Source of the DNA: Gp1-AA133 sp963850425
GTDB lineage: Bacteria; Acidobacteriota; Terriglobia; Terriglobales; Acidobacteriaceae
Length of the DNA stretch: 64,000 bases
Direction: 5' to 3'
Assembly (NCBI GenBank): GCA_963850425.1
Contig: CAWKLF010000002.1
Span: 137,277 to 201,276 of the forward strand
Positions 33,268 through 42,794 of the stretch are shown here, piece by piece. The position numbers and the translations under genes are program-made. A model generated the notes under the pieces. The model saw nothing but the letters and a program-made list of their open reading frames with translations, was not told the origin of the DNA and made no database searches. The first letter of the stretch is position 1; each line of letters begins with the position of its first letter.

Positions 33268-35275
33268 CGACTGGGTTTTCGCTCCGGACCATGCCATTCC
33301 CCTTCTCGAAAATCATTTTGGCGTACTGTCGCTCGAGGGATTCGGTCTGGCTGGGAAACCAGCGGCGGCCTCGGCTGCCGGAGCTATCCTGCATTACGTG
33401 CGCTCCACCCAGCGTGGACGCCTTGACCATGTCGACCGGATCGGTTTTTACGAACGACAAAATTGCCTGGTTCTCGATGCAGTGACAGTCCGCAATTTGG
33501 AATTGATCGAGCCTCTGTTCACCGGGAGCGAGGCGGGCAGCACGGTGTTCCGCGCTATAGACGCCACGGTCACTCCCATGGGCAAGCGCCTGCTGCGTGC
33601 CTGGATGTTGCGACCGTCTATTGATCGGGCCGAGATTGATGCCCGCCTGGATGCGGTGGGCGCGCAGGTATCAAATCTGATTGCGCGCGAGGAATTGCGC
33701 CGAGCGCTGGAAGGAATTCTTGACCTGGAGCGACTGCTCAGCCGGGTCACGTTGGAAACTGCGAATCCGCGCGACGTGCTGGCGCTGGCTTCTTCTCTTA
33801 GCCATATCCCGTCAGTGCGCATGGCAATCGCTCGTTTCGCTGTTGCCAGACTCAACGGGCTGCACGGTGCGGTCGATGAGCTCGCCGATCTGCGCGCGCG
33901 CATTGAGGAAACGATCGTCGCCGAGCCGCCGATTTCCCTGAGCGATGGTGGCGTGATTTCCGCGGGCATCGACGCCGAACTCGACGAATTGCGTGACCTG
34001 AGCCGCAACAGCAAGCAATTCCTGGCGCAGATCGAACAACGCGAACGCCAACGCACCGGGATCAACTCGCTGAAGGTGAAGTTCAATTCCATCTTCGGCT
34101 ATTACCTGGAAGTCTCGAAGCCGAATCTTCACCTGGTGCCTGCCGACTACGAGCGTAAGCAGACGCTGGTGAATGCGGAACGCTTTACAACGCCCGAGTT
34201 GAAGGAATATGAGGCGAAGATTCTGGACGCTCAGGAAAAAATCGTAGAGATCGAGCGCCGGCTGTTCGCGGAGCTGCGGTCGTCGATCGCCGCTGAGGCA
34301 AAACGCATCCGCCAGACCGCGCTGGCGCTCGCCGAGGTCGATGTGCTCGCTGGATTAGCGCACATCGCCGCACTGCGCAATTACTGCCGGCCTCGGCTGG
34401 AGGGATCGGGCGATCTGGAAATTGTCGAGGGACGGCATCCGGTAATCGAGGAGCAGGAGATGGCGGCGGGCGGAGAGCGCTTTGTCCCGAATGATCTCTT
34501 CCTGAACTCGACCACGCACACGATCCTCGTCTTGACCGGACCGAATATGGGCGGCAAGTCCACGTACCTGCGGCAGGCCGCCCTGATCGTCATCCTCGCG
34601 CAGATGGGGTCGTTTGTACCTGCACGTTCCGTGCGCATGGGAATAGTGGACCGTGTTTTCACGCGAATCGGCGCCAGCGATAACCTGGCGCGTGGCCGCT
34701 CTACTTTCATGGTTGAAATGACGGAGACGGCCGCCATCCTGCATACGGCGACGCCTAAATCTCTCGTCCTTTTGGACGAAGTTGGCCGAGGGACGTCGAC
34801 ATACGACGGGCTCGCGATCGCATGGGCGGCGATCGAATACCTTCATGCACGGACGCGGGCGAAAACTCTGTTTGCCACGCACTACTTCGAACTGACGGAG
34901 TTGGCCGAGCAGCTGTCTGGTGTGAAGAACTATCACGTTTCGGTGAAAGAAACGGGCGGCGGAATTGTATTTCTCAGAAAAGTCGATCCGGGCGCCGCCG
35001 ATCGCAGCTATGGCATCGAGGTCGCGAAGCTGGCTGGGCTGCCCAACGAGGTCATCGATCGAGCGCGCGAGGTACTGATTGAGCATGAGAGCGCTGAACA
35101 CCAACTGACCGGGCAATTGGCGAATGATCAGTCGCGCCCCGCTCCGGCGGCACAGCTCACGATCTTCACGCCCATTTCCCAGCCCGTGCTCGAGAAGCTT
35201 CGCGAGGTTGACTTGAATCGCTTGACGCCGCTTGAAGCTTTGAACCTGCTCGCGGAACTGAAATCGCAAATTTAA
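33170..35275 (+). CDS. mutS: MutS, central and C-terminal part (frameshifted gene)
   Basis: About 700 residues continuing MutS from the frame break; the left edge is approximate. TPLDDWVFAPDHAIPLLENH, then the core and lever domains (DAVTVRNLELIEPLF, GKRLLRAWMLRPSIDRAEID), clamp, and the ATPase: Walker A TGPNMGGKSTYLRQAALI, Walker B SLVLLDEVGRGTSTYDGLAI, and FATHYFELTELAEQLSGVKN. Ends with a short C-terminal domain (LNRLTPLEALNLLAELKSQI). All catalytic parts are intact. If the shift is real, the cell lacks mismatch repair; if it is a sequencing error, this is a normal mutS of about 885 codons. Confidence 0.9.
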   Translation, partial: ARPLRLKSLPTLGKAAPDARPSITQGYAETPLDDWVFAPDHAIPLLENHFGVLSLEGFGLAGKPAAASAAGAILHYVRSTQRGRLDHVDRIGFYERQNCLVLDAVTVRNLELIEPLFTGSEAGSTVFRAIDATVTPMGKRLLRAWMLRPSIDRAEIDARLDAVGAQVSNLIAREELRRALEGILDLERLLSRVTLETANPRDVLALASSLSHIPSVRMAIARFAVARLNGLHGAVDELADLRARIEETIVAEPPISLSDGGVISAGIDAELDELRDLSRNSKQFLAQIEQRERQRTGINSLKVKFNSIFGYYLEVSKPNLHLVPADYERKQTLVNAERFTTPELKEYEAKILDAQEKIVEIERRLFAELRSSIAAEAKRIRQTALALAEVDVLAGLAHIAALRNYCRPRLEGSGDLEIVEGRHPVIEEQEMAAGGERFVPNDLFLNSTTHTILVLTGPNMGGKSTYLRQAALIVILAQMGSFVPARSVRMGIVDRVFTRIGASDNLARGRSTFMVEMTETAAILHTATPKSLVLLDEVGRGTSTYDGLAIAWAAIEYLHARTRAKTLFATHYFELTELAEQLSGVKNYHVSVKETGGGIVFLRKVDPGAADRSYGIEVAKLAGLPNEVIDRAREVLIEHESAEHQLTGQLANDQSRPAPAAQLTIFTPISQPVLEKLREVDLNRLTPLEALNLLAELKSQI

Positions 35276-35285
35276 CGGACACCAC

Positions 35286-36434
35286 ATGGGGGCCGCGATC
35301 GCAACTAAGACCAGCAAGAAACCCAAGGCCCGCGAGCGAACCATCCGCGAAAGCATTGGCCAACTGCTCATCATTGGATTCGACGGCACCGAAGTGTCTC
35401 CTGCGCTCGCTTCCCAGCTCCAGCGCATTCAGCCGTCGGGAGTGATTCTTTTCGCGCGCAACATCGTCGGCGCGGAACAGACTTACAAGCTTCTTCGGGA
35501 TTGCCAGCAGCACCTATCGGCTCCTCTTTTTCGGTGCATCGATCTGGAAGGCGGCAAGGTCGACCGGCTGCGCAATGTATTGGGGCCGGCACCTTCCGCG
35601 GCGGAGGTGTTCGCTTCGAGGGACAGGAAATTGTTCCGCCAGCATGGCCGGGTGATTGGCGTTAACTGCCGTGCACTCGGATTTAACGTCGACTTCGCCC
35701 CAGCGCTCGACCTGGCCTTCGAAGCGTCTCGCACAGTGATGAATTCCAGGTTGGTGTCGGACGATCCCAAAGAAACCATCGTCTACGTTCGCGAATTTCT
35801 TGCCGGACTGCGCGCCGCGGGCGTGCTTGGCAACGGCAAACACTTTCCTGGCTTGGGAGAAGGCAGACTTGACAGCCATCACAGCCTGCCGGTGATCGAT
35901 AAGGCATGGAAAAAGCTCTGGGAGCAGGACCTGGTTCCCTACCGCGCGCTGCGCAGCCAGCTTCCCTTCATCATGATTTCGCATGCCGCTTATCCCGCCG
36001 TCACGGGTGATTCCACGTCCGCCTCGCTTTCGAAGAAGTGGATCACGGACATTCTGCGCAAGAAGATTGGGTATCGCGGGTTGATCGTGTCGGATGACCT
36101 GGAAATGGGCGGGGTGTTGTCGGCAGCCCCGATCGAGCAAGCCGCCGTCGGACACATTCGCGCCGGCGGCGACCTGTGTCTGATCTGTCAAAAGGAAGAA
36201 TTCGTCACGCGCGCCTATGACGAGCTGATTCGCACGGCGGAAGCCGATCGCTCCTTTGCCCGGCGGGTCGCGGAGTCGGCGGCGCGGATCACCGCGTTCA
36301 AAAGGAAGAACAAGCAACTGGCACGCTGGGCGGCGGCGCCGAATGCAGAAACGGTGCAACGCCTTTCACGCCGGCTCTGGGAATTCAGCGAACAAGTCCG
36401 GTTGGATACGATCCACAAGCAGGAGACGGCTTGA
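35286..36434 (+). CDS. nagZ: beta-N-acetylhexosaminidase (NagZ-type GH3)
   Basis: 382 residues, a single GH3 domain: ESIGQLLIIGFDGTEVSPAL, QPSGVILFARNI, NVDFAPALDL, and the NagZ signature KHFPGLGEGRLDSHHSLPVI with the catalytic Asp-His pair, then the nucleophile in GLIVSDDLEMGG. No signal peptide, so cytoplasmic as for NagZ, which trims GlcNAc from anhydro-muropeptides. It starts 10 bases after mutS, and its stop overlaps the anmK start by four bases. The two act in succession in cell-wall recycling. Confidence 0.88.
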   Translation: MGAAIATKTSKKPKARERTIRESIGQLLIIGFDGTEVSPALASQLQRIQPSGVILFARNIVGAEQTYKLLRDCQQHLSAPLFRCIDLEGGKVDRLRNVLGPAPSAAEVFASRDRKLFRQHGRVIGVNCRALGFNVDFAPALDLAFEASRTVMNSRLVSDDPKETIVYVREFLAGLRAAGVLGNGKHFPGLGEGRLDSHHSLPVIDKAWKKLWEQDLVPYRALRSQLPFIMISHAAYPAVTGDSTSASLSKKWITDILRKKIGYRGLIVSDDLEMGGVLSAAPIEQAAVGHIRAGGDLCLICQKEEFVTRAYDELIRTAEADRSFARRVAESAARITAFKRKNKQLARWAAAPNAETVQRLSRRLWEFSEQVRLDTIHKQETA

Positions 36435-37633
36435 TCGTCGCCGGCATCATGAGCGGCACCTCGGCGGACGGCATCGAGGTCGCCCTGGTAAAGATCACTG
36501 AACCCGGTGAAGTACCTCCTGAGCGGCGCTCACGCAGCGACAAGAGGGCTCGAGCCCAACACAATTCAGAAATCCAATTGCGATTACTCGGGCATGCGTC
36601 GTTTCCCTATCGCACTGTCGTACGCGAGGCCGTGTTGTCTGCCATGAATGCGACGAGCGCGAGCGTCGGCGACTTGGCGCGGCTCAACTTTCTGTTGGGC
36701 GAACTCTACGCGGATGCTGTCCTGGCGGCCCAGCGCAAGTTTCGCGTGCGAGCGGAACTTGTCGGTTGCCACGGACAGACGCTCTTCCACCAGGGCGAGC
36801 GGCAACGTTACCTAGGTCGCCCGGTTGCGGTTACATGGCAGACGGGGGAAGGCGCGTTGATTGCAGCCCGAGTCGGCGTCCCAGTCGTTTCAGATTTCCG
36901 TCCCGCAGACATGGCAGCAGGCGGTAAGGGGGCACCGCTGGTTCCCTATCTCGATTATCTTTTGTATCGCGATTCGCGGATCGGCCGCATTGTGCAGAAT
37001 ATCGGCGGTATTGCCAACCTGAGCGCTATCCCGGCGGGGGCAAATGCGGCGAAGTTAATTGCGTTCGACACTGGTCCCGGCAACATGGTGATCGACGCGG
37101 TCATGGAACGACTGCTACACAAGCCGTTTGACCGGAATGGGGAAGTCGCCGCGTCAGGCCGGGTACTTGAAAAGGTCGTGGATCGCCTGCTGCGCGAGAA
37201 ATTCTTCCAGAAAAAGCCTCCCAAAACTGCCGGTCGCGAACAGTTCGGGCGGGAATTTGCGCGTGCGTTCATTTCTCGATGCGGCCGAGCACCGAAAGAA
37301 GACATCGTGGCCACTGCCACCGCGCTAACGGCGCGTTCAATCGCGGCGGCGATCTCCAAATTCGTTTTGCCGGGGAACAGAACATACCGCGAGCTGGTCG
37401 TATCCGGCGGGGGCGCAAACAATGCGACGCTGCTTGCCATGCTGGCGAATGAAGTGAGGCCTCTCGGTCTCAGCCTGCGCCTGTCGGATGAATTCGGCCT
37501 GCCTGCCGCCGCCAAAGAGGCGGCTGCGTTCGCACTGCTTGCCTACCAGACGTGGCACAGGCGGCCCTCCAACGTGCCGTCGGCAACCGGAGCCCGGCGG
37601 CCTGCAGTTCTTGGGAAGATTTCGTATGCATAG
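36431..37633 (+). CDS. anmK: anhydro-N-acetylmuramic acid kinase
   Basis: 400 residues. GIMSGTSADGIEVALVKI is the ATP-binding start, ELVGCHGQTLFHQGERQRY, WQTGEGALIAARVGVPVVSD, FRPADMAAGGKGAPLVPYLD, NIGGIANLSAIP and FDTGPGNMVID are all family hallmarks. It converts 1,6-anhydroMurNAc to MurNAc-6-phosphate with hydrolytic ring cleavage. TTG 36431 overlaps the nagZ stop, ATG 36449 is an alternative. About 30 residues after EVPPER look like a loop slightly longer than usual. Its last eight bases overlap the start of the next gene. Confidence 0.94.
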   Translation: MIVAGIMSGTSADGIEVALVKITEPGEVPPERRSRSDKRARAQHNSEIQLRLLGHASFPYRTVVREAVLSAMNATSASVGDLARLNFLLGELYADAVLAAQRKFRVRAELVGCHGQTLFHQGERQRYLGRPVAVTWQTGEGALIAARVGVPVVSDFRPADMAAGGKGAPLVPYLDYLLYRDSRIGRIVQNIGGIANLSAIPAGANAAKLIAFDTGPGNMVIDAVMERLLHKPFDRNGEVAASGRVLEKVVDRLLREKFFQKKPPKTAGREQFGREFARAFISRCGRAPKEDIVATATALTARSIAAAISKFVLPGNRTYRELVVSGGGANNATLLAMLANEVRPLGLSLRLSDEFGLPAAAKEAAAFALLAYQTWHRRPSNVPSATGARRPAVLGKISYA

Positions 37634-39140
37634 AGCACTGCTGCTCGCGGCAGCGCTCGTGATGTTTACGTCCTGCTCCGCGCGGCCCGACCCGAAAACT
37701 CTCGTCATGCTCATCGAAAGCAGCCCAACAAATCTCGATCCCCGGGTCGGCCTTGACGGGCAATCGGAGCGCATCGACAACCTGATCTTCGACGATCTGC
37801 TCGAGCGCGACGAGCACCTCAACGTGCGGCCCGGGCTGGCGGACAAATGGGATATACCCGATCCGTTGACCTATGTGTTTCATCTGCATCCGGGCGTGAA
37901 GTTCCACAATGGGGCTCCTCTAACCTCGCGCGATGTGAAGTGGACGTTCGACTCTTTGCTGGGGGGCAAGATTCGCAGCACCAAGTCGGCCGCCTATCGC
38001 CTGGTCGACCGGGTCGAGGCGCCCGATGACCTGACCGTGATCTTCCACTTGAAGGAGCCGTTCGCCACGCTTCTCTGGAACCTGTCGGACGGCGCGATTG
38101 GGATTGTTCCAAGCGGAAGCCTGAGCGAGATCAGCGACCATCCCATCGGGTCGGGACCATTTCGATTCGTCAGCGCAGAGCCCGACAAGGAAGTTGTTCT
38201 GGAGCGCAACGACGAATACTGGGGACAGAAGGCCCGGCTGGAGCGCGTCCGGTTTGCCATCGTGCCCGACATGACTACGCGGGCGCTCGAACTTCGCAAA
38301 GGCACCGCCGACATTGCGATCAATTCGCTCACGCCCGACATGGTGGTCACGCTGCAAAAGGAACCGACGCTTTCCGTTCTCCGCGGACCGGGGACCGTGC
38401 TGCAATACATGGGCTTCAACTACCGCGATCCCATCCTGAAAGACGTGCGCGTTCGGCAGGCTCTGGCCTATGCGATCGATCGCCGCCCGATGCTCGAATA
38501 CCTGTGGAGAGGATTCGCCCAACCCGCCGCCAGCATCTTGCCGCCGCAGAGCTGGGCGTATTCGGCCGATGTGGCGAGCTACAATTACGATCCCGAACGC
38601 GCGCGCCAGTTGCTCGACTCCGCCGGTTACCGAGCTATCGCGGGCGTCCGCTTTCATCTGATGATGAAAACTTCGACGGACGAAAACACGCGCTTGATGG
38701 TGGCGGTGTTGCAACAGCAATTGCGGCAGGTTCAGATTCAGTTGGACATTCGCACCTTTGAATTTGGCACATTTTTCGCCGACGTCAGCCGCGGAGCATT
38801 CCAGTTTTATTCCCTGCGCTGGATCGGTGGAAATGAAGATCCCGACATTTTCGAATACGCTTTTCACTCCAGCAAGTTCACCCCCAATGGCGCAAACCGC
38901 AGCTTCTACTCCAATCCCCAGGTTGACCGATTGATCGATCAGGCGCGCTCGGAGCTTGACCAGGGCAAGCGCAAACAGTTCTATGCGCAAATCCAACGCA
39001 TCCTCGCCGAAGAATTGCCTTCGATTAACCTCTGGTATCTGGACAACGTTCTGGTTCATTCCCGGCGGGTCACGAACATTACTCTCAATCCTCCCGGCAA
39101 CTACGACTTCCTGCGCAGCGCCGATTTCGCCTCGAACTAG
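37626..39140 (+). CDS. ABC-transporter peptide-binding lipoprotein (DppA/OppA family)
   Basis: 504 residues from ATG 37626. Lipoprotein signal with LLAAALVMFTSCSA, giving a lipidated Cys near residue 17. Family-5 solute-binding features: DPRVGLDGQSERIDNLIFDD, LADKWDIPDPLTYVFHLHPG, KFHNGAPLTSRDVKWTFDSL, NYRDPILKDVRVRQALAYAI and WRGFAQPAASILPP. It binds oligopeptides for import; no permease or ATPase genes are adjacent. The eight-base overlap with anmK suggests co-expression with cell-wall recycling and a muropeptide or murein-peptide ligand, an inference from position only. Confidence 0.9.
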   Translation: MHRALLLAAALVMFTSCSARPDPKTLVMLIESSPTNLDPRVGLDGQSERIDNLIFDDLLERDEHLNVRPGLADKWDIPDPLTYVFHLHPGVKFHNGAPLTSRDVKWTFDSLLGGKIRSTKSAAYRLVDRVEAPDDLTVIFHLKEPFATLLWNLSDGAIGIVPSGSLSEISDHPIGSGPFRFVSAEPDKEVVLERNDEYWGQKARLERVRFAIVPDMTTRALELRKGTADIAINSLTPDMVVTLQKEPTLSVLRGPGTVLQYMGFNYRDPILKDVRVRQALAYAIDRRPMLEYLWRGFAQPAASILPPQSWAYSADVASYNYDPERARQLLDSAGYRAIAGVRFHLMMKTSTDENTRLMVAVLQQQLRQVQIQLDIRTFEFGTFFADVSRGAFQFYSLRWIGGNEDPDIFEYAFHSSKFTPNGANRSFYSNPQVDRLIDQARSELDQGKRKQFYAQIQRILAEELPSINLWYLDNVLVHSRRVTNITLNPPGNYDFLRSADFASN

Positions 39141-39208
39141 CGATTCCGCCCTGGTGCCGAAGGCAAGTTTGCGCGTGTTATCCTCAAAACTTATTCCTGA
39201 GGCAGTCA

Positions 39209-40000
39209 TTGCGCATACTGTTTATCGGCGACATTTTCGGACGTCCGGGCCGCACCATCGTGAGGGAAAAACTTCCTTCGCTCGTTAAAGAACAGTCCAT
39301 TGAGCTCATCATTGCCAATGGTGAGAACTCAGCCGCGGGATTCGGCATCACTCCTCAGCTTGCTGAGGAGCTTTTCGAGCTTGGCATTGATGTCATCACC
39401 ACCGGCAACCACATCTGGGACAAACGCGAGATTGTCGACTTCTTCAACATGGCGGACGGCAATGCTCATAGCCCATCCCGCCGTCTGCTGCGTCCCGCCA
39501 ACTTCGCGCCCGACCTGCCGGGACACGGGTTGTACCAAGGACGGAAGGGCAAAATTCCATACGCCGTCATCAATCTGCAGGGTCGTGTGTTCATGGCTTC
39601 GAATGATGATCCCTTTCGTATGGCGGATCACCTGCTGAAAGAACTCGAGGCGAAAGTAATTCTGGTCGACATGCACGCGGAGGCTACCTCGGAAAAAATC
39701 TCGCTGGGCTGGTACCTGGATGGGCGCGTCAGCGCGGTGGTCGGCACCCATACCCACGTTCCCACCGCCGACGAACGCGTGCTGCCGAATGGAACTGCTT
39801 ACATCACCGACGTGGGCATGACCGGGCCATTCGACGGAGTAATTGGCGTCAAGAAAGAGTTGGTGGTGGCGAAGTTCCTGAACAACATGCCGGTGCGGTT
39901 TGAGGCCGCCACCGGCGACGTCCGCCTTTGCGCAGTGGTGATCGATTGTGACGAGTCCACAGGTCACGCGCGCAGCATACAAAGAATCATGGTGGGATAG
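39209..40000 (+). CDS. ymdB: YmdB-type metallophosphoesterase
   Basis: 263 residues, family length. Metal-binding residues: GDIFGRPGRT at the start, IANGENSAAGFGIT, TTGNHIWDKREI, VDMHAEATSEK and VVGTHTHVPTADERVLPNGT. YmdB proteins hydrolyse 2',3'-cyclic nucleotides and, in Bacillus, influence biofilm and motility fate. TTG start at 39209 fits the family N-terminus (MRILFIGDIFG). It is followed 20 bases later by a HAD phosphatase gene. Confidence 0.92.
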   Translation: MRILFIGDIFGRPGRTIVREKLPSLVKEQSIELIIANGENSAAGFGITPQLAEELFELGIDVITTGNHIWDKREIVDFFNMADGNAHSPSRRLLRPANFAPDLPGHGLYQGRKGKIPYAVINLQGRVFMASNDDPFRMADHLLKELEAKVILVDMHAEATSEKISLGWYLDGRVSAVVGTHTHVPTADERVLPNGTAYITDVGMTGPFDGVIGVKKELVVAKFLNNMPVRFEAATGDVRLCAVVIDCDESTGHARSIQRIMVG

Positions 40001-40020
40001 TCGCCCGCCGCGGGGCATTC

Positions 40021-40749
40021 ATGGAAAGCTCAACGCAAAACTCCCGACTGGATGTTGGTTCCCAAAAGGGCAACGGCTTTCAGTGGAGACAGGCCGACGC
40101 TTACCTGTTCGACATTGATGGGACCCTGTTGCTGTCGCCGGACCGCACACATCGTTATGCCTTGCACCGCGCGCTGCTCGACGTCTATGGCGTAGAGACC
40201 ACGATTGATGGGATTGCCTACCATGGCAAGACTGACCCCGGCATTCTCCGCGCGGCTCTCGAGCGACTGGGCGTGCCGACTAGCACAATCGACTGCAATA
40301 TGGCTGCCGCTCTCGAAGTGGTGCGTCAGGATGCCGCACAAAAAGCAGACCGCTTCCGCCCTAATGTCCTGCCGGGCATTCTCGATCTGCTGAAAACGCT
40401 GAAGGCATCAGGCAAACTTCTGGGCTTGTGTTCCGGGAACCTTGAAGCGGTTGCCTGGCTCAAGTTGAAGGCGGCAGGGCTTGCAGATTTTTTCGAGTTC
40501 GGATGTTTCGCGGATGATTGCGAATTGCGGGTCGATGTCTTTCGAAAAGGCATGCAGGAGGTGGCGAAGCGCCTCGGACCGGACACAGCCGTTTGTTTTC
40601 TCGGCGATACTCCTGACGATATTCGCGCCGCGCATGGCGCGGGCGGCCGGATCATTGCGGTCGGCACTGGGATATTCAAGGCGGCCGATCTGGCGGCTTA
40701 CGGTCCGGATGCCGCCGTGGTCTCGTGTGAGGATTTGTTCGCTCTTTAG
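40021..40749 (+). CDS. HAD-family hydrolase (phosphoglycolate-phosphatase/beta-phosphoglucomutase type)
   Basis: 242 residues. Motif I is YLFDIDGTLLLSPDRT near residue 32, a helical cap of subclass I follows (YALHRALLDVYGVE), motif II is LGLCSGNLEAVAWLK, motif III is the Lys in VFRKGMQEVAKR, and motif IV is CFLGDTPDDIRAAHGAG. Phosphate-ester hydrolase of unknown substrate. The first 25 residues are extra and polar. Co-directional with ymdB, 20 bases downstream. Confidence 0.88.
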   Translation: MESSTQNSRLDVGSQKGNGFQWRQADAYLFDIDGTLLLSPDRTHRYALHRALLDVYGVETTIDGIAYHGKTDPGILRAALERLGVPTSTIDCNMAAALEVVRQDAAQKADRFRPNVLPGILDLLKTLKASGKLLGLCSGNLEAVAWLKLKAAGLADFFEFGCFADDCELRVDVFRKGMQEVAKRLGPDTAVCFLGDTPDDIRAAHGAGGRIIAVGTGIFKAADLAAYGPDAAVVSCEDLFAL

Positions 40750-40907
40750 ACTGGCCTTCTCAGAATGCTTGAGCGCCCTCCTCTGACAGCATTCAGGCGA
40801 GGCCGGGAGGCCTCCCATCACCGACAACTTCATCGAACCATTTACAGACACCTACACGAAAGTGCTACGTCTGCAAGAATCGCGGATTGGATCGTTCCTA
40901 TCCCGGA

Positions 40908-40913
40908 TACAAT
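40908..40913 (+). promoter_or_regulatory. -10 hexamer TACAAT of the secretin gene
   Basis: TACAAT ends seven bases before ATG 40921, so the expected transcription start falls at or next to the ATG: a leaderless mRNA. Confidence 0.4.
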
Positions 40914-40920
40914 CTTGGGC

Positions 40921-42777
40921 ATGCAATCTTGGCGATTCGTGGTAGCCGTGTGCCTGGCGGCTTCCCTTAGCTGGGCGGCGGACCAACCACCCGCACCTCC
41001 GCCAACGACTGTTTGCGCGAACGGGGTGCCGGGCGCGCCCGCATGCGTTGCCAGTCCGCAAGCGCGCCAGGACGCGCGCAAAGCCTTCGACCACGGGATG
41101 AAGCTGCAAAAGCAGAACCGGCTTGAAGACGCTTTCCTGGAATTCGAAACAGCCGCCAATCTGCTTCCGCAAGACCTGCAATACGCGACGCTTCGGGAAC
41201 TCACTCGCCAGCAACTGGTGAGCGACCATCTGAATCGTGGAAATACGGCCCTGGCCGATGGTCGCGAGATTGAGGCCTTGGGCGAGTTCCGGAACGCCCT
41301 GCACCTCGACCCCCACAACGACTTTGCGCAGGAGCGCGTTCAAGACGCGATTCGCCGGTCTGGTGGAGACAGCAGTCGCGGCGCACGCATCCTAGAGCAA
41401 TCCGACGAAATTCAAGTGCTCCCCAAAGACACGGTTGAGAGCTTTCACTTCCGCGGCGATTCCCGACAGCTCCTCAACCAGGTGGCCGGCGCCTATGGAA
41501 TCATCGTCACGATCGACGACTCGGTTGTCAGCCGCCAGGTCCGCTTCGATGTGGATGACATCGGATTCTACAAAGCGATGCAATTGGCTGGAGCCGTGAC
41601 CAAGACGTTCTGGGCGCCGCTGCAGCAAAAGCAAATTATGGTTGCGGCGGACTCCACCGAAGCCCGCCGGCTTTACGATCGAATGGGGATGCGCACCTTC
41701 TACATTCCTGATGCCAGCACGCCGCAGGCGCTGCAGGATCTGGTGAACGTTCTACGAACGGTCTTCGAGATAAAGTTTGTCTCCTCGAACGCGCAGAAGG
41801 GTACGATTACGGTTCGGGCTCCCGTGAATGTCCTCGAGCCGGCCAGCCGATTTCTGGAAGGCTTGGGATCCTCGCACCCCGGGGTCATGCTCGACATACG
41901 GATCTTCGAGGTCAGCCGCACCCTGGCTCACAAATTCGGATTGCAGATACCGAATCAATTCAATCTCTTTAACATTCCGATAGGCGCTCTCGGCCTAACC
42001 TTGGCCGGAGGGCAAAGCATTCAGGACCTCATCAACCAACTGATCTCCAGCGGCGGCATCAACCAGGCGAACTCTACCGGCCTGGCGGCGCTGCTCGCGC
42101 AACTTACTGGTGGCAACCCCTCTATTCTCAGCCAACCTGTGGCTACATTCGGGGGAGGCATGACGCTGTTTGGGGTCTCACTGGGAACGCTAGGCGCCCA
42201 ACTCTCGCGTAACGAAAGCGAATTGCGCTCGTTGCAACACATCATGTTGCGGGCTGACCAGGGCAAGGACGCGACGGTGAACCTTGGTTCGCGGTACCCA
42301 ATCATTAACGCCAGCTTCGCGCCGATCTTCAACACGCCGGCGATTGCGCAGGCTATTGGCAACAACTCCTTCATCGCCCCTGTTCCCTCGTTTACCTACG
42401 AGGATCTCGGCGTCAACCTGAAGGTCAAGCCCGCGGTTCACGGGGACAGCGATGTGAGTTTGAATGTCGAAATCAAGGTTCGTTCGCTGACGGGGACAAG
42501 CACGAACGGGGTACCGGTGATTGGCAACCGCGAATACACCGGCAGCATTAACGTCAGGAATGACCAGCCCGCAGTGGTTGCAGGCTATATCACCAGCCTG
42601 GAGCAGCACAGCCTGAGCGGCATTCCGGGTATTGGACAATTCCCTGTCCTGAGCCGCGCTGCGGCTGCCAATACCAGTGAGAAAGATAACAGCGAGATGC
42701 TGGTGGTTATCACGCCGCACATCGTCAGCATGGCCGAAACCCAGACATCAGAGATTTGGATGACTGGCGTTAAGTAA
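40921..42777 (+). CDS. type II/III secretion-system secretin family protein
   Basis: 618 residues from ATG 40921 (MQSWRFVVAVCLAASLSWAA signal peptide). A tetratricopeptide-like helical region (about 55-145: RKAFDHGMKLQKQNRLEDAF, HLNRGNTALADGREIEALGE). An STN/N0-like domain near 155-240 (LLNQVAGAYGIIVTIDDSVV), an N1-type domain (YIPDASTPQALQDLVNVLRT), then the secretin C-domain from about 320 (PGVMLDIRIFEVSRTLAHKF, YEDLGVNLKVKPAVHG, NRTEYTG-like segment, VVAGYITSLEQHSLSGIPGI, EMLVVITPHIV). An outer-membrane channel; no other secretion genes are adjacent, so type IV pilus or type II role stays open. Confidence 0.87.
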   Translation: MQSWRFVVAVCLAASLSWAADQPPAPPPTTVCANGVPGAPACVASPQARQDARKAFDHGMKLQKQNRLEDAFLEFETAANLLPQDLQYATLRELTRQQLVSDHLNRGNTALADGREIEALGEFRNALHLDPHNDFAQERVQDAIRRSGGDSSRGARILEQSDEIQVLPKDTVESFHFRGDSRQLLNQVAGAYGIIVTIDDSVVSRQVRFDVDDIGFYKAMQLAGAVTKTFWAPLQQKQIMVAADSTEARRLYDRMGMRTFYIPDASTPQALQDLVNVLRTVFEIKFVSSNAQKGTITVRAPVNVLEPASRFLEGLGSSHPGVMLDIRIFEVSRTLAHKFGLQIPNQFNLFNIPIGALGLTLAGGQSIQDLINQLISSGGINQANSTGLAALLAQLTGGNPSILSQPVATFGGGMTLFGVSLGTLGAQLSRNESELRSLQHIMLRADQGKDATVNLGSRYPIINASFAPIFNTPAIAQAIGNNSFIAPVPSFTYEDLGVNLKVKPAVHGDSDVSLNVEIKVRSLTGTSTNGVPVIGNREYTGSINVRNDQPAVVAGYITSLEQHSLSGIPGIGQFPVLSRAAAANTSEKDNSEMLVVITPHIVSMAETQTSEIWMTGVK

Positions 42778-42794
42778 TCTCTGCGCAGCTCGAT

